From Desulfuromonadaceae bacterium (lineage in GTDB: Bacteria > Desulfobacterota > Desulfuromonadia > Geobacterales > Pseudopelobacteraceae): 64,000 bases of DNA. Shown piece after piece: positions 18,921 through 27,962 of the stretch (positions are counted from its first letter, which is position 1; every line of letters starts with the position of its first letter). The notes beneath the pieces are model-generated. The model was not told the DNA's origin. It saw only the letters and a program-made list of their open reading frames with translations, and did no database searches. A program made the position numbers and the translations under genes. The stretch is from the NCBI GenBank assembly GCA_028687585.1, contig JAQTZV010000015.1, forward strand, positions 1-64,000, given 5' to 3'.

Positions 18921-19847
18921 TCAGGTTTCCAGCGCGCCGATAAGGCTCTTGATGTCGGCAACACCGTTGGCAGTCAGCCAGACCTCCATATCTTCGGCAA
19001 TCTTCTGGGCTGCGCCGGGGTTGGTAAAACTTGCGGTACCGACCTGCACGGCAGTCGCACCGGCAAGCATGAATTCGAGTGCATCGACCGCGTTCATAAT
19101 ACCGCCAATACCGATAATCGGCACCTTGACCGCCTGTGCCACCTGCCAGACCATTCGCAGGGCAATCGGCTTGATCGCCGGTCCGGAAAAACCGCCGGTG
19201 ATGTTGGCCAGCACCGGGCGGCGCCGATTCAGATCAATGGCCATACCGATCAGGGTATTGATCAATGACAAGGCATCGGCACCGGCATCTTCACAGGCCC
19301 GCGCCATGACCACCACATCAGTCACATTGGGAGAGAGCTTGACGATCAGCGCCTTCTTTGTTGCCGCTCGGCAGGCGGAAACTACCGAGGCGGCGCTGGC
19401 CGGATCAGTGCCGAATACGATCCCGCCATGCTTGACGTTCGGGCAGGAGATATTTATTTCCAGAGCGGCCACCTCAGGGATTTCATCCAGTCGCCCCGCC
19501 ATTTCGGCATACTCATCAACGGTGTTGCCGAAAAAGTTTGCGATGGCTGGCGTGTTGACAGAACGGAGATACGGCACTTTTTTCGCGATGAAAGCATCGA
19601 TACCGACATTTTGCAAACCGATAGCGTTCAGCATCCCGCCGGGGGTTTCGACAATGCGCGGTGTCGGATTTCCGGCCCTGGCTTTCAGTGAAAGGCCCTT
19701 GGTTATAAAGGCGCCGATCGATTCCATAGCAACATATTCCGCAAACTCTTCGCCATAGCCGAACGTACCGGAAGCGGTCATTACCGGATTCCGAAGCTGC
19801 ATACCGGCCACATTAACACGCATATCAGGCTTCATGACAGATTTCAT
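18921..19847 (-). CDS. pyrD: dihydroorotate dehydrogenase B catalytic subunit
   Basis: PyrD oxidises dihydroorotate to orotate in pyrimidine synthesis. The 308-residue FMN TIM-barrel protein has [13 protein letters not shown], the catalytic cysteine loop [14 protein letters not shown] of class 1 enzymes, LIVKLSPNV, and the C-terminal [19 protein letters not shown]. Adjacent pyrK shows that it is the NAD-linked class 1B heterotetramer. It lies 3 bases after pyrK and is almost certainly cotranscribed. Confidence 0.96.
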   Translation of the reverse strand: MKSVMKPDMRVNVAGMQLRNPVMTASGTFGYGEEFAEYVAMESIGAFITKGLSLKARAGNPTPRIVETPGGMLNAIGLQNVGIDAFIAKKVPYLRSVNTPAIANFFGNTVDEYAEMAGRLDEIPEVAALEINISCPNVKHGGIVFGTDPASAASVVSACRAATKKALIVKLSPNVTDVVVMARACEDAGADALSLINTLIGMAIDLNRRRPVLANITGGFSGPAIKPIALRMVWQVAQAVKVPIIGIGGIMNAVDALEFMLAGATAVQVGTASFTNPGAAQKIAEDMEVWLTANGVADIKSLIGALET

Positions 19848-19850
19848 GTA

Positions 19851-20669
19851 TCATTCTCCCCACTTCAGTTCGCCCGACTCAAAAACCGGTCCTTCGGTAC
19901 AGACGCAGCGGAAGTCGGGTGTTTCCGGTGAATGTGAGCGTCCCGGCGCAACGCAGCCGAGGCAGGCGCCGACGCCGCACGCCATATATCCTTCCAGAGA
20001 CACCTGACAGGGAATGCGGCGCTCTGCCGCAATTCCGGCTACAGCGTTCAGCATGCCGTGGGGACCGCAGGCGTAAATCGTCGCCCGTCCCTGCAACTGG
20101 TCAAGCCGCCGCAGCAGCGCCTCTGTCACCAGGCCGCACTCCCCGAGCGAGCCATCTTCAGTGGCGGTATAACACTCAACCCCCTGCCGTTCGAATTCGG
20201 TGATGCAGAGAATGTCATCCCTGGTACGTCCGCCGGCAAACAGCCTGACTTTTGATTCTTTCACCAGCTCTTTTGCCAGCAGATAGAGCGGCGCCAACCC
20301 CACTCCGCCGCCGACGATAAGCTTTTCCTCGTCAGGCGCGCCGAGATCAAATCCTTTGCCGAGCGGGCCAAGAACGTCGATCAGATCAGAACCATGCAGC
20401 GTTGACAGCATGGCGGTCCCCTTTCCCACTACCCGGTACAGCATCTCCAGATACGGCTGCGGCTCTGCGCCGCTCTGCGCCGGTGTGTACGTGCCGACAT
20501 CAAAAATGCCGAAGGGGCGGCGCAGCAGCGGGTCAATTGCACCGTTCACACGCACCATCAGGAACTGGCCGGGACGTGCCGAAGCACACGCAGCCGGAGC
20601 GGTCATACGCATCCGCCAATAGCCGGGCGAGACCTCAATATTCGAAAGGATTAGCGAGGTAAACTGCAT
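19851..20669 (-). CDS. pyrK: dihydroorotate dehydrogenase electron-transfer subunit
   Basis: PyrK passes electrons from PyrD to NAD+ through FAD and a [2Fe-2S] centre. The 272-residue protein has the FAD-binding region (GQFLMVRV, DPLLRRPFGIFDV), an NAD-binding GGGVGLAPLYLLA, the YACGPHGML block, and the C-terminal cluster cysteines in CGVGACLGCV followed by CVCTEGPVF. Its start ATG shares a base with the stop of rimI, showing translational coupling. Confidence 0.95.
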   Translation of the reverse strand: MQFTSLILSNIEVSPGYWRMRMTAPAACASARPGQFLMVRVNGAIDPLLRRPFGIFDVGTYTPAQSGAEPQPYLEMLYRVVGKGTAMLSTLHGSDLIDVLGPLGKGFDLGAPDEEKLIVGGGVGLAPLYLLAKELVKESKVRLFAGGRTRDDILCITEFERQGVECYTATEDGSLGECGLVTEALLRRLDQLQGRATIYACGPHGMLNAVAGIAAERRIPCQVSLEGYMACGVGACLGCVAPGRSHSPETPDFRCVCTEGPVFESGELKWGE

Positions 20670-21130
20670 TACTGGTTCTCCTTGATTGATTTTTCCATCA
20701 GAACTGCATCTTCTGTATGTTCATAATATCGAGCCCGGATACCGGTTTTTGAGAAACCGAGTTGTTCATAGAGAGAAATAGCGACACTGTTTGAGGATCG
20801 CACTTCCAGCGCCACGAACTCCGCCCCCTGCTCAAGCGCCAGATGGAACGCATGTTTCAACAGCGACCGCGCAATGCCTCTGCCACGAAAATCCGGCCTT
20901 ACTGCAATGTTCAATATCTGCGCTTCTTCGAACAGACACATCAGACAGAGATACCCGACAACAACTCCTTTAATTACTGCAACAAATGGCCATGAATAGC
21001 CGGCGGTAATTTCGTTCAGAAAATGGTCTCTGATCCATGGCGTTGTATAGGATGCCTGTTCTATCGCAGCAACAGCATCCAGGTCCGTCTCGGTCATCGG
21101 TCGGATCATAATCTTCGATGCGTCATCCAT
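20669..21130 (-). CDS. rimI: ribosomal-protein-alanine N-acetyltransferase-like GNAT enzyme
   Basis: This GNAT acetyltransferase, 153 residues from the chosen start, fits RimI: IRPMTETDLDAVAAIEQASYTTPWI at the N-terminus, VAVIKGVVVGYLCLM, the acetyl-CoA loop VRPDFRGRGIARSLLKHAF, and VRSSNSVAISLYEQLGFSKTGIRARYY at the end. RimI modifies the N-terminus of ribosomal protein S18 in other bacteria. The start is uncertain: ATGs at 21130 and 21109 are both possible and neither has a strong SD. It begins the minus-strand pyr group and is divergent from marR. Confidence 0.88.
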   Translation of the reverse strand: MDDASKIMIRPMTETDLDAVAAIEQASYTTPWIRDHFLNEITAGYSWPFVAVIKGVVVGYLCLMCLFEEAQILNIAVRPDFRGRGIARSLLKHAFHLALEQGAEFVALEVRSSNSVAISLYEQLGFSKTGIRARYYEHTEDAVLMEKSIKENQ

Positions 21131-21249
21131 GGCGGGATATAATAAGCAAAGCTGCTTCTGTTGTAAACGCTTTAAACTAATATTCCATATTGACAGCATA
21201 CATATTATCTGTATAACAACAACATCGCTTTTTCACGAGGGACTAACGT

Positions 21250-21693
21250 ATGCATGACATTGAACAGAGTATCGGATTTCTGCTTTCAAAGGGTTACCAG
21301 CGTGCCTGGGCCATCATGAGGGAAGAGATTGAACCGCATGACCTCACTCCACCGCAGTTTGCCCTGCTTTCGTTCCTCTGGCAGCAGGACGGCCTGACGC
21401 AGGTAGAGCTGTCGGAAAAGGCGCAGATAGACCGTTCCACCGTCGGCGGCCTTATCGACCGACTGGAACGCAACGGCCTGCTTGAACGCCGACAGCACCC
21501 GCAAGATCGCCGGGCATACAAGATTTACCTTACAGAGCCGGGGAAAAACATGGAGAGCATCTTGACCGCCTGTGCCGAACGGGCATCCGCCAGGTTCACA
21601 GCGGGTCTGAACAACCATGAGTGTACAGAGCTTAAACGGATGCTCGAAATCCTGCGCGGAGAACGGAGGGTGTATGAAACTCCTTCATGCTAG
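21250..21693 (+). CDS. MarR-family transcriptional regulator
   Basis: This 147-residue winged-helix regulator has the MarR core: PHDLTPPQFALLSFLWQQDG, LTQVELSEKAQIDRSTVGGLIDRLE and the wing RRQHPQDRRAYKIYLTEPG. It is the first gene of a four-gene efflux operon, and in such operons the MarR protein usually represses its own promoter until a toxic ligand binds. Its start is preceded by GAGGGACTAACGT. It overlaps the tolC-like gene by 20 bases. Confidence 0.93.
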   Translation: MHDIEQSIGFLLSKGYQRAWAIMREEIEPHDLTPPQFALLSFLWQQDGLTQVELSEKAQIDRSTVGGLIDRLERNGLLERRQHPQDRRAYKIYLTEPGKNMESILTACAERASARFTAGLNNHECTELKRMLEILRGERRVYETPSC

Positions 21694-22948
21694 CCTGGTT
21701 GTTATCTGCTTTACCATGGCATCGCACGCCTGGGGGGCCCCTCTTTCACTGCAGGAATGCCTGCAAAAAGCCGCCGGCAACAATCCTGCGCTTAAAAGCG
21801 CTTCCTGGGACAGTCGTATTGCTGAAGAAAACAGCCAACTAGCCTCTGCAGCCATCTACCCGCGTGTTGATGCCAGCGCCGGATACACCATGCAGATGAA
21901 GCCGCAGGCGGTAATACTGAGGGGAACTGAAACCGAAACCCAGGAAGCGAATTATGCTTTTGCCGGAATTGCCGCATCGTACACCCTCTATGATTTCGGA
22001 CGCCGCGATGCCCGGATTCAGAAGGAGCTCGCCTACTTGGAAGCAGCATCTCAAGGATATATGTTCAGCAGGAGCGATGTCACCCTGCAGGTGATAGAAG
22101 CATATTTCAGAACTCTTGAGGCGGGTAAACTCATTCAGGCTGCGGGTGAGGAGGTCACCCAGATAACGGAGCACCGGCGTGTTGCACAGGTTCTGCTTGA
22201 AGAGGGAACGGTGACCCGCAACGATGTTCTGCAGGCCGATGTGCGCCTCGCCTCTGCCCGGCAAAAACAGCTGACGATGCGCAATAAACTGGAGAACAGT
22301 TGGCTGCAGCTTAATTTTCTAACCGGCAGCGCTCCCGATTTTCGTGGAGAACTTGACGAGACCACTACTGTAGATAGTACCGGACAAACCACCGGAGCAG
22401 ATGACAACAATAACGCGGGTAAACGCCACGACATACTGGCCCAGAAGCAGGCACTTGCGGCCCGTGGCTATGAAGTGGATGAAAACAGGGAACACTACCT
22501 TCCTGAAATCTATACCCGACTGGGAATGGATTATGTCCAGAACGACAGAGTGCGGGAACAGGCGATTTATTCGGCAACAGTCGGGATTCGCATTAACCTG
22601 TTCGATGGTTTCGCTGCCGAGGCGGCACACGAAAAAGCGGTCAAACAGCGGTCACGACAGCAGGACGCTCTTCGTCTGGCACAACAGCGTGCTCTGCTTG
22701 AAATTGCTACCGCGCGCAATGATGAATCTATCGCCAGGGAACGAATAGTCGTATCAGAAGCGGCAATCAGACAGAGTGACGAGAATCTCCGGATCAACCA
22801 GGAACGCTACCGGGAGCGGGTTGGCACTGCCACGGAAGTGTTGGATGCCCAGACGCTGTCAACGCAAGCCAAAACGGAGCATTACCGGGCGTTATATGAC
22901 TATCAGGTTGCTGCTGCACGCTTGCAGAGCGCGCGCGGGGAACTGTAA
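21674..22948 (+). CDS. TolC-type outer membrane efflux channel
   Basis: This 424-residue protein of the outer membrane factor family starts with a signal peptide (MKLLHASLVVICFTMASHA) and has two repeats of the OEP domain, with coiled-coil segments (IQKELAYLEAASQGYM, EEGTVTRNDVLQADVRLASA, NQERYREREVGT-like QERYRERVGTATEVLDAQTL). The start at 21674, in frame with the longer ORF, has GGAGGGTGT in front. It supplies the outer membrane exit duct for the EmrA/EmrB pair downstream. Confidence 0.92.
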   Translation: MKLLHASLVVICFTMASHAWGAPLSLQECLQKAAGNNPALKSASWDSRIAEENSQLASAAIYPRVDASAGYTMQMKPQAVILRGTETETQEANYAFAGIAASYTLYDFGRRDARIQKELAYLEAASQGYMFSRSDVTLQVIEAYFRTLEAGKLIQAAGEEVTQITEHRRVAQVLLEEGTVTRNDVLQADVRLASARQKQLTMRNKLENSWLQLNFLTGSAPDFRGELDETTTVDSTGQTTGADDNNNAGKRHDILAQKQALAARGYEVDENREHYLPEIYTRLGMDYVQNDRVREQAIYSATVGIRINLFDGFAAEAAHEKAVKQRSRQQDALRLAQQRALLEIATARNDESIARERIVVSEAAIRQSDENLRINQERYRERVGTATEVLDAQTLSTQAKTEHYRALYDYQVAAARLQSARGEL

Positions 22949-23013
22949 GCCTCTTACCCCCCACCTCCTTGATAACAGGTGTGGGCCTTACACGTAAAAT
23001 ATTCGGAGGATAT

Positions 23014-24105
23014 ATGGCAGAAGAAACTGTAGTACCGGCAGAATCAGTGACAGCTCCAAAACCGGCCGGCAACAAAAAAATAAAAGGCGGTATCATCCTG
23101 CTGGCCGCCATTATAATCGGGGGATGGCTCGGACTGAAGATGTTCATCTCCAGCAAAACCCATGTTGAAACGGATAATGCCTTCATCGAAGCACGCATAG
23201 TGCCGGTGTCATCAAAAGTCGCCGGTACGGTGGCTCGTGTACTGGTGAGAGACAACCAGCTTGTCAAACGTGGCGATCTGCTCCTGGAAATCGACCGTCG
23301 GGACTATCAACTCCAGATTGCAAAAGCCGCTGCCGGAGTCGGCATGGCTGAGAATGAGCAGAGCAGCGAACAGATGAAGGTGGAGGGAGCACGCGCGGCA
23401 GTGCAATCGGCGCAAGCCCGCTTTGAACAGGCTCTGGTCGATCAGGGACGTGCCGAAAAGCTTTACAGCCGTGATGTGCTGCCAAAAGAGCAGCTTGATC
23501 GTGCGATAACCGCCGGAGTGGTCTGCAAAGCGCAGTTAAAAGAGGCGGAAGAAGCGCTCAAAAGAGCGCAGGCTGAGGCCGGGCTGATTGTCAAGAGTGG
23601 CAGCAAGGCAAAAATACTGCAGCGAAAAGCGGTGCTGGACGAAGCGGAACTGCAGCTTTCATACACAAAAATTTTTGCCGTACAGGATGGGTACGTAACC
23701 CGGAAATCGGTTGAGGAGGGTGTCAATATTCAGGCCGGCCAACCCCTGATGGCCCTGGTCCCGCTTCATGACACCTGGATAACGGCGAACTACAAGGAGC
23801 GCCAGATCACCTGGCTGAAACCGGGTCAAAAAGTCGAATTTAGCGTTGATGCCTATCCGGGGAAAAAATTCAACGGTACGGTAGACAGCATAATGGCCGG
23901 TACCGGGGCGGCATTTTCACTGCTGCCGCCGGAAAATGCCACTGGTAACTACGTAAAAGTCATCCAACGGGTACCGGTCAAGATAAGTATCGACCGGGAC
24001 TCGGATCCGGAGCGATTACTGCGAATCGGCATGAGCGTTATTCCGGTCGTGCTTACCGGCAGGACAAGCGGAGAAGTTCTGAATGATTTGAATCCATTCA
24101 AATGA
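23014..24105 (+). CDS. emrA: EmrA-like membrane fusion (HlyD) protein
   Basis: This 363-residue periplasmic adaptor joins EmrB to the TolC-like channel. A cytoplasmic N-terminus is followed by one transmembrane segment (IILLAAIIIGGWLGLKMF, about 25-42), the first lipoyl half (VETDNAFIEARIVPVSSKVAGTV), a coiled-coil hairpin at about 100-215, the second lipoyl half (DGYVTRKSVEEGVNIQAGQPLMALV) and a beta-barrel. The start at 23014 follows CGGAGGATAT. The N-terminal extension of an earlier ATG is not supported. Confidence 0.92.
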   Translation: MAEETVVPAESVTAPKPAGNKKIKGGIILLAAIIIGGWLGLKMFISSKTHVETDNAFIEARIVPVSSKVAGTVARVLVRDNQLVKRGDLLLEIDRRDYQLQIAKAAAGVGMAENEQSSEQMKVEGARAAVQSAQARFEQALVDQGRAEKLYSRDVLPKEQLDRAITAGVVCKAQLKEAEEALKRAQAEAGLIVKSGSKAKILQRKAVLDEAELQLSYTKIFAVQDGYVTRKSVEEGVNIQAGQPLMALVPLHDTWITANYKERQITWLKPGQKVEFSVDAYPGKKFNGTVDSIMAGTGAAFSLLPPENATGNYVKVIQRVPVKISIDRDSDPERLLRIGMSVIPVVLTGRTSGEVLNDLNPFK

Positions 24106-24106
24106 T

Positions 24107-24186
24107 CCGTAGGGGCGCTGCCTTGGTCCGCCCCTTGCCTCTATGAATTCCCAAAAGAAGGGCGATCCAATGGAACGCCCCTACGG
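24107..24186. repeat. 80-bp palindromic repeat between emrA and emrB
   Basis: The outer arms CCGTAGGGGCG and CGCCCCTACGG are exact complements separated by about 58 bases, with inner complementary parts (GGTCCGCCCC, GGGCGATCC). It looks like a miniature inverted-repeat (MITE-like) element that inserted into the efflux operon. It ends 5 bases before the emrB start. Confidence 0.7.
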
Positions 24187-24191
24187 AACAC

Positions 24192-25754
24192 ATGACCATA
24201 TCAGACGATAAAACCATAAATAAATGGCTGATTACGATCACCGTCATGCTCCCTGCAATTATGGAGATTATCGACACCTCGGTCGCCAATGTGGCCCTGC
24301 CGCATATGCAGGGAAGCCTTAACGCCGGAACTGATGAAGTCACCTGGGTATTGACATCCTACCTTGTTGCCAACGCAGTAGTTCTCCCCATGACCGGCTG
24401 GCTGTCACGTGTTTTCGGCCGCAAGCGCTTTCTGATGACCTGTATTGTGCTGTTCACGCTGGCATCACTGCTCTGCGGAGCCGCTCCCAATTTAGCAACC
24501 CTGATTTTTTTCCGGATTCTTCAAGGGGCTGCCGGTGGCGCCTTGATCCCGATCAGCCAGGCGATCCTGATGGAGACCTTCCCCCCCCATCAACGCGGCA
24601 TGGCAATGGCTATCTTCGGAGTCGGCGCCATGTTCGGTCCGATCGTCGGTCCTGCGCTTGGCGGCTGGATAACCGATAACATGAGTTGGCGCTGGATTTT
24701 TTACGTCAATCTGCCGATCGGCATCATAGCCATGATTATGTGCGCATTTTTTATTTTTGATCCGGATTATCTGCGCCAGAAAGCCACTGCTCTCAAGATC
24801 GATTATTGGGGGATTTTTTTGCTGGTAGTCAGCATGGGGTCGCTACAGATGGTACTTGACAAAGGTCAGCAGGAGGATTGGTTTAATTCACCCTTTATTA
24901 TCAGCTTCAGCATCATTACCATTATATCTCTGGTGGCGCTGATCCGGGTGGAACTGACCCACGAACATCCGATTATCAACCTGCGCCTGTTCAAGAACGT
25001 ATCCTTTTCGGCAGGAAATCTGATCATGTTTGTGGTCGGCTTTGCCTTATACAGTTCAATAACCTTGATACCGCTGTTCCTGCAGAATCTGATGGGCTAC
25101 TCAGCGACTGACGCCGGCATGGTCATGGCTCCGGGCGGAGTTGCAACACTTATCACCATGCCGCTGGTCGGGGCGGCATTGGCTTGGCGGGATGGTCGGA
25201 AAATTATATTTTTTGGCCTGCTGCTCGGGGCAACATCCATGTTCATCATGCAGGGACTAAACCTGCAGGGGGCATTCTGGAATTATACCTGGCCCCGTAT
25301 AGTCCTCGGTTTCGGACTGGCAATGATCTTTGTGCCGCTTACCACCGTTACGCTCGCCTCCATCTCCCGGGAAGAGATGGGAAATGCTACCGGCATGTTC
25401 AGTCTGCTGCGCAATATCGGCGGCAGCGTCGGAATTGCCATAGCGGCAACCCTGCTCACCCGCTACCAGCAGTTTTACCAGACAAGCCTGGTCGCCAATA
25501 TTAATCCCTACAATCCGGTCTGGCAGATGCGTTTTGAAAGTTTGAAACAGGCGCTGATCGCAAAGGGAATTGCCGTCTCACAAGCCGATACCAAAGCGCT
25601 CGGGATGATGTACGGGGCAGTGCGCAGGCAGGCAGGCGCTCTGGCGTTCAACCGCGTTTTCTTCATCATCGGCCTCGCCTTCCTGATCGTAATCCCACTG
25701 CTGTTCCTTCTGAAGCGCCCTTCCCACACCGAAAGCGGAGGCATGGAGCATTAA
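24192..25754 (+). CDS. emrB: EmrB-type DHA2 major facilitator drug transporter
   Basis: This 520-residue inner-membrane proton antiporter exports drugs with EmrA and the TolC-like channel. About 14 transmembrane helices are visible, with DHA2 motifs: MEIIDTSVANVALPHMQGSL in helix 1, GWLSRVFGRKRFLM (motif A), ILQGAAGGALIPISQAIL and GPALGGWITDNMSWRWIFYV (motif C). The SD is poor because a palindromic repeat lies immediately upstream, which could reduce its translation relative to emrA. Confidence 0.93.
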   Translation: MTISDDKTINKWLITITVMLPAIMEIIDTSVANVALPHMQGSLNAGTDEVTWVLTSYLVANAVVLPMTGWLSRVFGRKRFLMTCIVLFTLASLLCGAAPNLATLIFFRILQGAAGGALIPISQAILMETFPPHQRGMAMAIFGVGAMFGPIVGPALGGWITDNMSWRWIFYVNLPIGIIAMIMCAFFIFDPDYLRQKATALKIDYWGIFLLVVSMGSLQMVLDKGQQEDWFNSPFIISFSIITIISLVALIRVELTHEHPIINLRLFKNVSFSAGNLIMFVVGFALYSSITLIPLFLQNLMGYSATDAGMVMAPGGVATLITMPLVGAALAWRDGRKIIFFGLLLGATSMFIMQGLNLQGAFWNYTWPRIVLGFGLAMIFVPLTTVTLASISREEMGNATGMFSLLRNIGGSVGIAIAATLLTRYQQFYQTSLVANINPYNPVWQMRFESLKQALIAKGIAVSQADTKALGMMYGAVRRQAGALAFNRVFFIIGLAFLIVIPLLFLLKRPSHTESGGMEH

Positions 25755-26054
25755 TCCAGGTACAACATGCGATGTAATACCAATTCTACATCAAGGCGCT
25801 ATCTTCGTTGGCTCGTCTTCGGCTCCTTATCATACTGGTTATGCGCATATTTTCTAGCAATTCCATGAGGATTGTACCGAGAAGGATACAAAAACAACTC
25901 CACCATTCAACCAGTTTGCTCCCAAACCGGCAATATGCAGATGAATACGATCATTTCACCATAACCACTGAATACATAACAGGCAATGCGGCCAAAGCAC
26001 TTACTTATTTCAATATGGCAATTAACCCTAAAGCAGAACTCCTCTCAACTTATA
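25755..26054. other. non-coding gap between convergent emrB and ROK gene
   Basis: No gene is supported here. A short stretch at 25775-25830 (ACCAATTCTACATCAAGGCG, then GGCTCGTCTTCGGCTCC) looks like a dispersed intergenic repeat rather than coding sequence. No convincing bidirectional terminator was seen. Confidence 0.35.
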
Positions 26055-26984
26055 TCAAGACTTATTTGCCTGACCAATCCAGGCAGCCCCAAACACTCCG
26101 GCAGAGTCCCCCAGTCGGTTCTTCAGGATGGGAGTCTGCAGGTTGTCATGAAAAGCATAGTGCCGAACATTTTCATTACCCACGGCGTACAGTTCATCAA
26201 TGTTAGAGAGACCGCCGCCCAGTACAATGGCATCAGGGTCAAGAATGGAGATCAATCCGCCCAGGCAGCGACCGAAATCATTCAGGAAACGTTCAAACAT
26301 CTCCCTGCTCTGCTTTTCGCCGGTACGAGCCAGTGCTACGATTTCATCCATGGTCAGTTGTTTGCCATATTCTCTAAAAAAAGCTCCCTCGACACCGGAG
26401 CCGCTGATCAATGTTTCAACGCAGCCCCGGTTGCCGCAATAACATGTCGTGCCGTTCGGATCGACGGACAGATGTCCCCACTCACCAGCTATGCGGTGTG
26501 GACCTTCCCGGACCACTCCATTGATGCAGACACCTCCTCCGCAACCTGTTCCCATAATGATACCAAAAACAACTCCGTATCCCTGTCCTGCTCCGGCATG
26601 GCACTCCGCCAAGGTAAAACAGTCGGCATCGTTGCGTACTTCAACAGGGCAGCCGATCAATCGTTCTATGTCTGTCTGTAATGGTTTGCCGATCAAGCAG
26701 GTAGAGTTGGCATTTCGCACCAGATTTGTGGCGACATCAATAGAGCCTGGAATACCGACTCCCACGGTGTAAGGAGTATGAGGTGGCAGTTGAGAGGCTG
26801 TTTCTAGGATCATCTCAGCCACTACGGTCAGTACGGCATCATATCCTTCAACCCGTGGTGTAGGTCTGCGCTGTCGCCAGAGGACAGTTCCAGCCGGATC
26901 AAGAAGGATGGCTTCTGTTTTTGTACCACCCAGGTCGATGCCGATTGCAGCGGTGTCTGTTGTGGAGAGGTTGTCCGTTTTCAT
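26055..26984 (-). CDS. ROK-family sugar kinase
   Basis: This 309-residue ROK protein phosphorylates a hexose such as glucose or N-acetylglucosamine with ATP. It has the phosphate-1 motif IGIDLGGTKTEAILLD, EVRNDADCFTLAE near 120, GVVFGIIMGTGCGGGVCING, and the zinc motif CYCGNRGCVETLISG with the ROK cysteines. No DNA-binding N-terminus is present, so it is a kinase rather than a repressor. It is transcribed alone. Exact sugar unknown. Confidence 0.9.
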   Translation of the reverse strand: MKTDNLSTTDTAAIGIDLGGTKTEAILLDPAGTVLWRQRRPTPRVEGYDAVLTVVAEMILETASQLPPHTPYTVGVGIPGSIDVATNLVRNANSTCLIGKPLQTDIERLIGCPVEVRNDADCFTLAECHAGAGQGYGVVFGIIMGTGCGGGVCINGVVREGPHRIAGEWGHLSVDPNGTTCYCGNRGCVETLISGSGVEGAFFREYGKQLTMDEIVALARTGEKQSREMFERFLNDFGRCLGGLISILDPDAIVLGGGLSNIDELYAVGNENVRHYAFHDNLQTPILKNRLGDSAGVFGAAWIGQANKS

Positions 26985-27703
26985 GGTAGTTTATCCACGC
27001 AATCTTTCAAAGCATCAGTAAACTGCTTTCGATAGTTTCCACTTCAAACCAGGATTGCAGGAAATTTTTATCGCGTTGGTTGATGGTGTCAATGACAATA
27101 TCAATGATAGCCTGACGGCAGCAGACGCGCCCGTACGTTTTCAACCATTAGTATGGCCATATTCAGGACAGCGCGGAAGTCAAGCATGCCTAATTGCGGG
27201 CTTTCTGCGATGTTCCCGAAGTATTTTCGAGAGCATCCAGTCTTTAAGGGCTGTCTTGAACAATTGCAACCGGTTACCCTTGATTACCTCGTAACTGTTG
27301 CGTGCCAAATCTTCCTCGTATTCCAGGTCCAGCAGCAGGCATTTATCCTAAAAACGGCTTTTGAGTCCACGAAAAGCACGAAAAAAACACGAAAAATTAA
27401 AGCATTACAGTAAAACAGTGATTCACCAAGCAGGTTACGTCGTGAAGTTGTTTATCTTTCTGATTTCGTTCGTGTATTTCGTGCTTTTCGTGGATAATTG
27501 CTTTTTCTAGGTTTATTCAGAAGGGTATTTCCTTCCTTTGTTTGATCAGTTTTTAGACGCAACGCCAACTTTTTCGTCTTTCACTACCGACACAATCCCT
27601 TTATTGCCAGGTTGATACATATTTCATCCCACTTCAGAAAGTACCAGAAGTTTCATTGCTAGGGAGCAACCTGCAAAGAAGTACCACGATAAAAAATAAG
27701 TAT
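26985..27703. other. non-coding region with gene-remnant-like sequence
   Basis: No intact gene is seen. The minus strand around 27040-27330 can be read in broken frames, such as one giving YEVIKGNRLQLFK, but stops interrupt it. This suggests a decayed gene that I cannot name. It also holds the inverted repeat described separately. Confidence 0.35.
27366..27494. repeat. inverted repeat of TCCACGAAAAGCACGAAA type
   Basis: The left arm at 27366-27391 (TCCACGAAAAGCACG and a degenerate CACGAAAA) is complementary to the right arm at 27471-27494 (CGTGTATTTCGTGCTTTTCG), with about 80 bases between. Sequences of this kind are common intergenic repeats in several bacterial groups. Function unknown. 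Confidence 0.55.
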
Positions 27704-27743
27704 AAAAAAAGCCACCTAGAAACTAATCTAAGTGGCTGCTTTT
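27704..27743 (-). terminator. bidirectional terminator behind truncated tRNA-Val
   Basis: AGCCACCTAG pairs with CTAAGTGGCT and is flanked by a run of A on the left (27704-27710) and T on the right, giving a rho-independent terminator. On the minus strand it follows the tRNA-Val fragment, as expected for the original tRNA terminator. Confidence 0.7.
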
Positions 27744-27745
27744 AT

Positions 27746-27792
27746 TGGTGGGCGAAACAGGGATCGAACCTGTGACATCCAGCTTGTAAGGC
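27746..27792 (-). other. attachment site: 3' fragment of tRNA-Val (TAC)
   Basis: Read on the minus strand, this 47-nt piece begins in the 5' side of the anticodon stem and runs through loop CTTACAA (anticodon TAC), the variable loop, T-arm CAGGTTCGATCCCTG, the acceptor strand and CCA. The 5' half of the tRNA is absent and replaced by unrelated sequence at 27793. A tyrosine integrase follows 170 bases away. This is the pattern left where an element has recombined into a tRNA gene. The host side is to the left and the element to the right. Confidence 0.75.
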
Positions 27793-27892
27793 AAAAAAAG
27801 CAGCACTTCACAACCTGTCTGTACACGTCATAACACGCACGAGTTATTATATATTCACTTGACATCTCATGCATTTAACTCTATTTATACCG

Positions 27893-27953
27893 TCATAGTA
27901 ATTCATAGTAATTCTCTTGTAGCCAATCTGTTTGGTGTAAAGTTGGTGTAAAG
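27893..27953. repeat. tandem short repeats upstream of the integrase
   Basis: Two exact tandem copies of TTGGTGTAAAG lie at 27932-27942 and 27943-27953, and TCATAGTAATT occurs at 27893 and again at 27903. They lie between the attachment site and the integrase start. They could be arm-type integrase binding sites or operators of int; both are inference. Confidence 0.5.
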
Positions 27954-27962
27954 GTAAAAGCA

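Noticed and set aside
27746-27792. Functional tRNA-Val gene
   Set aside because: Only the 3' 47 nt are present; acceptor 5' strand and D-arm are missing.
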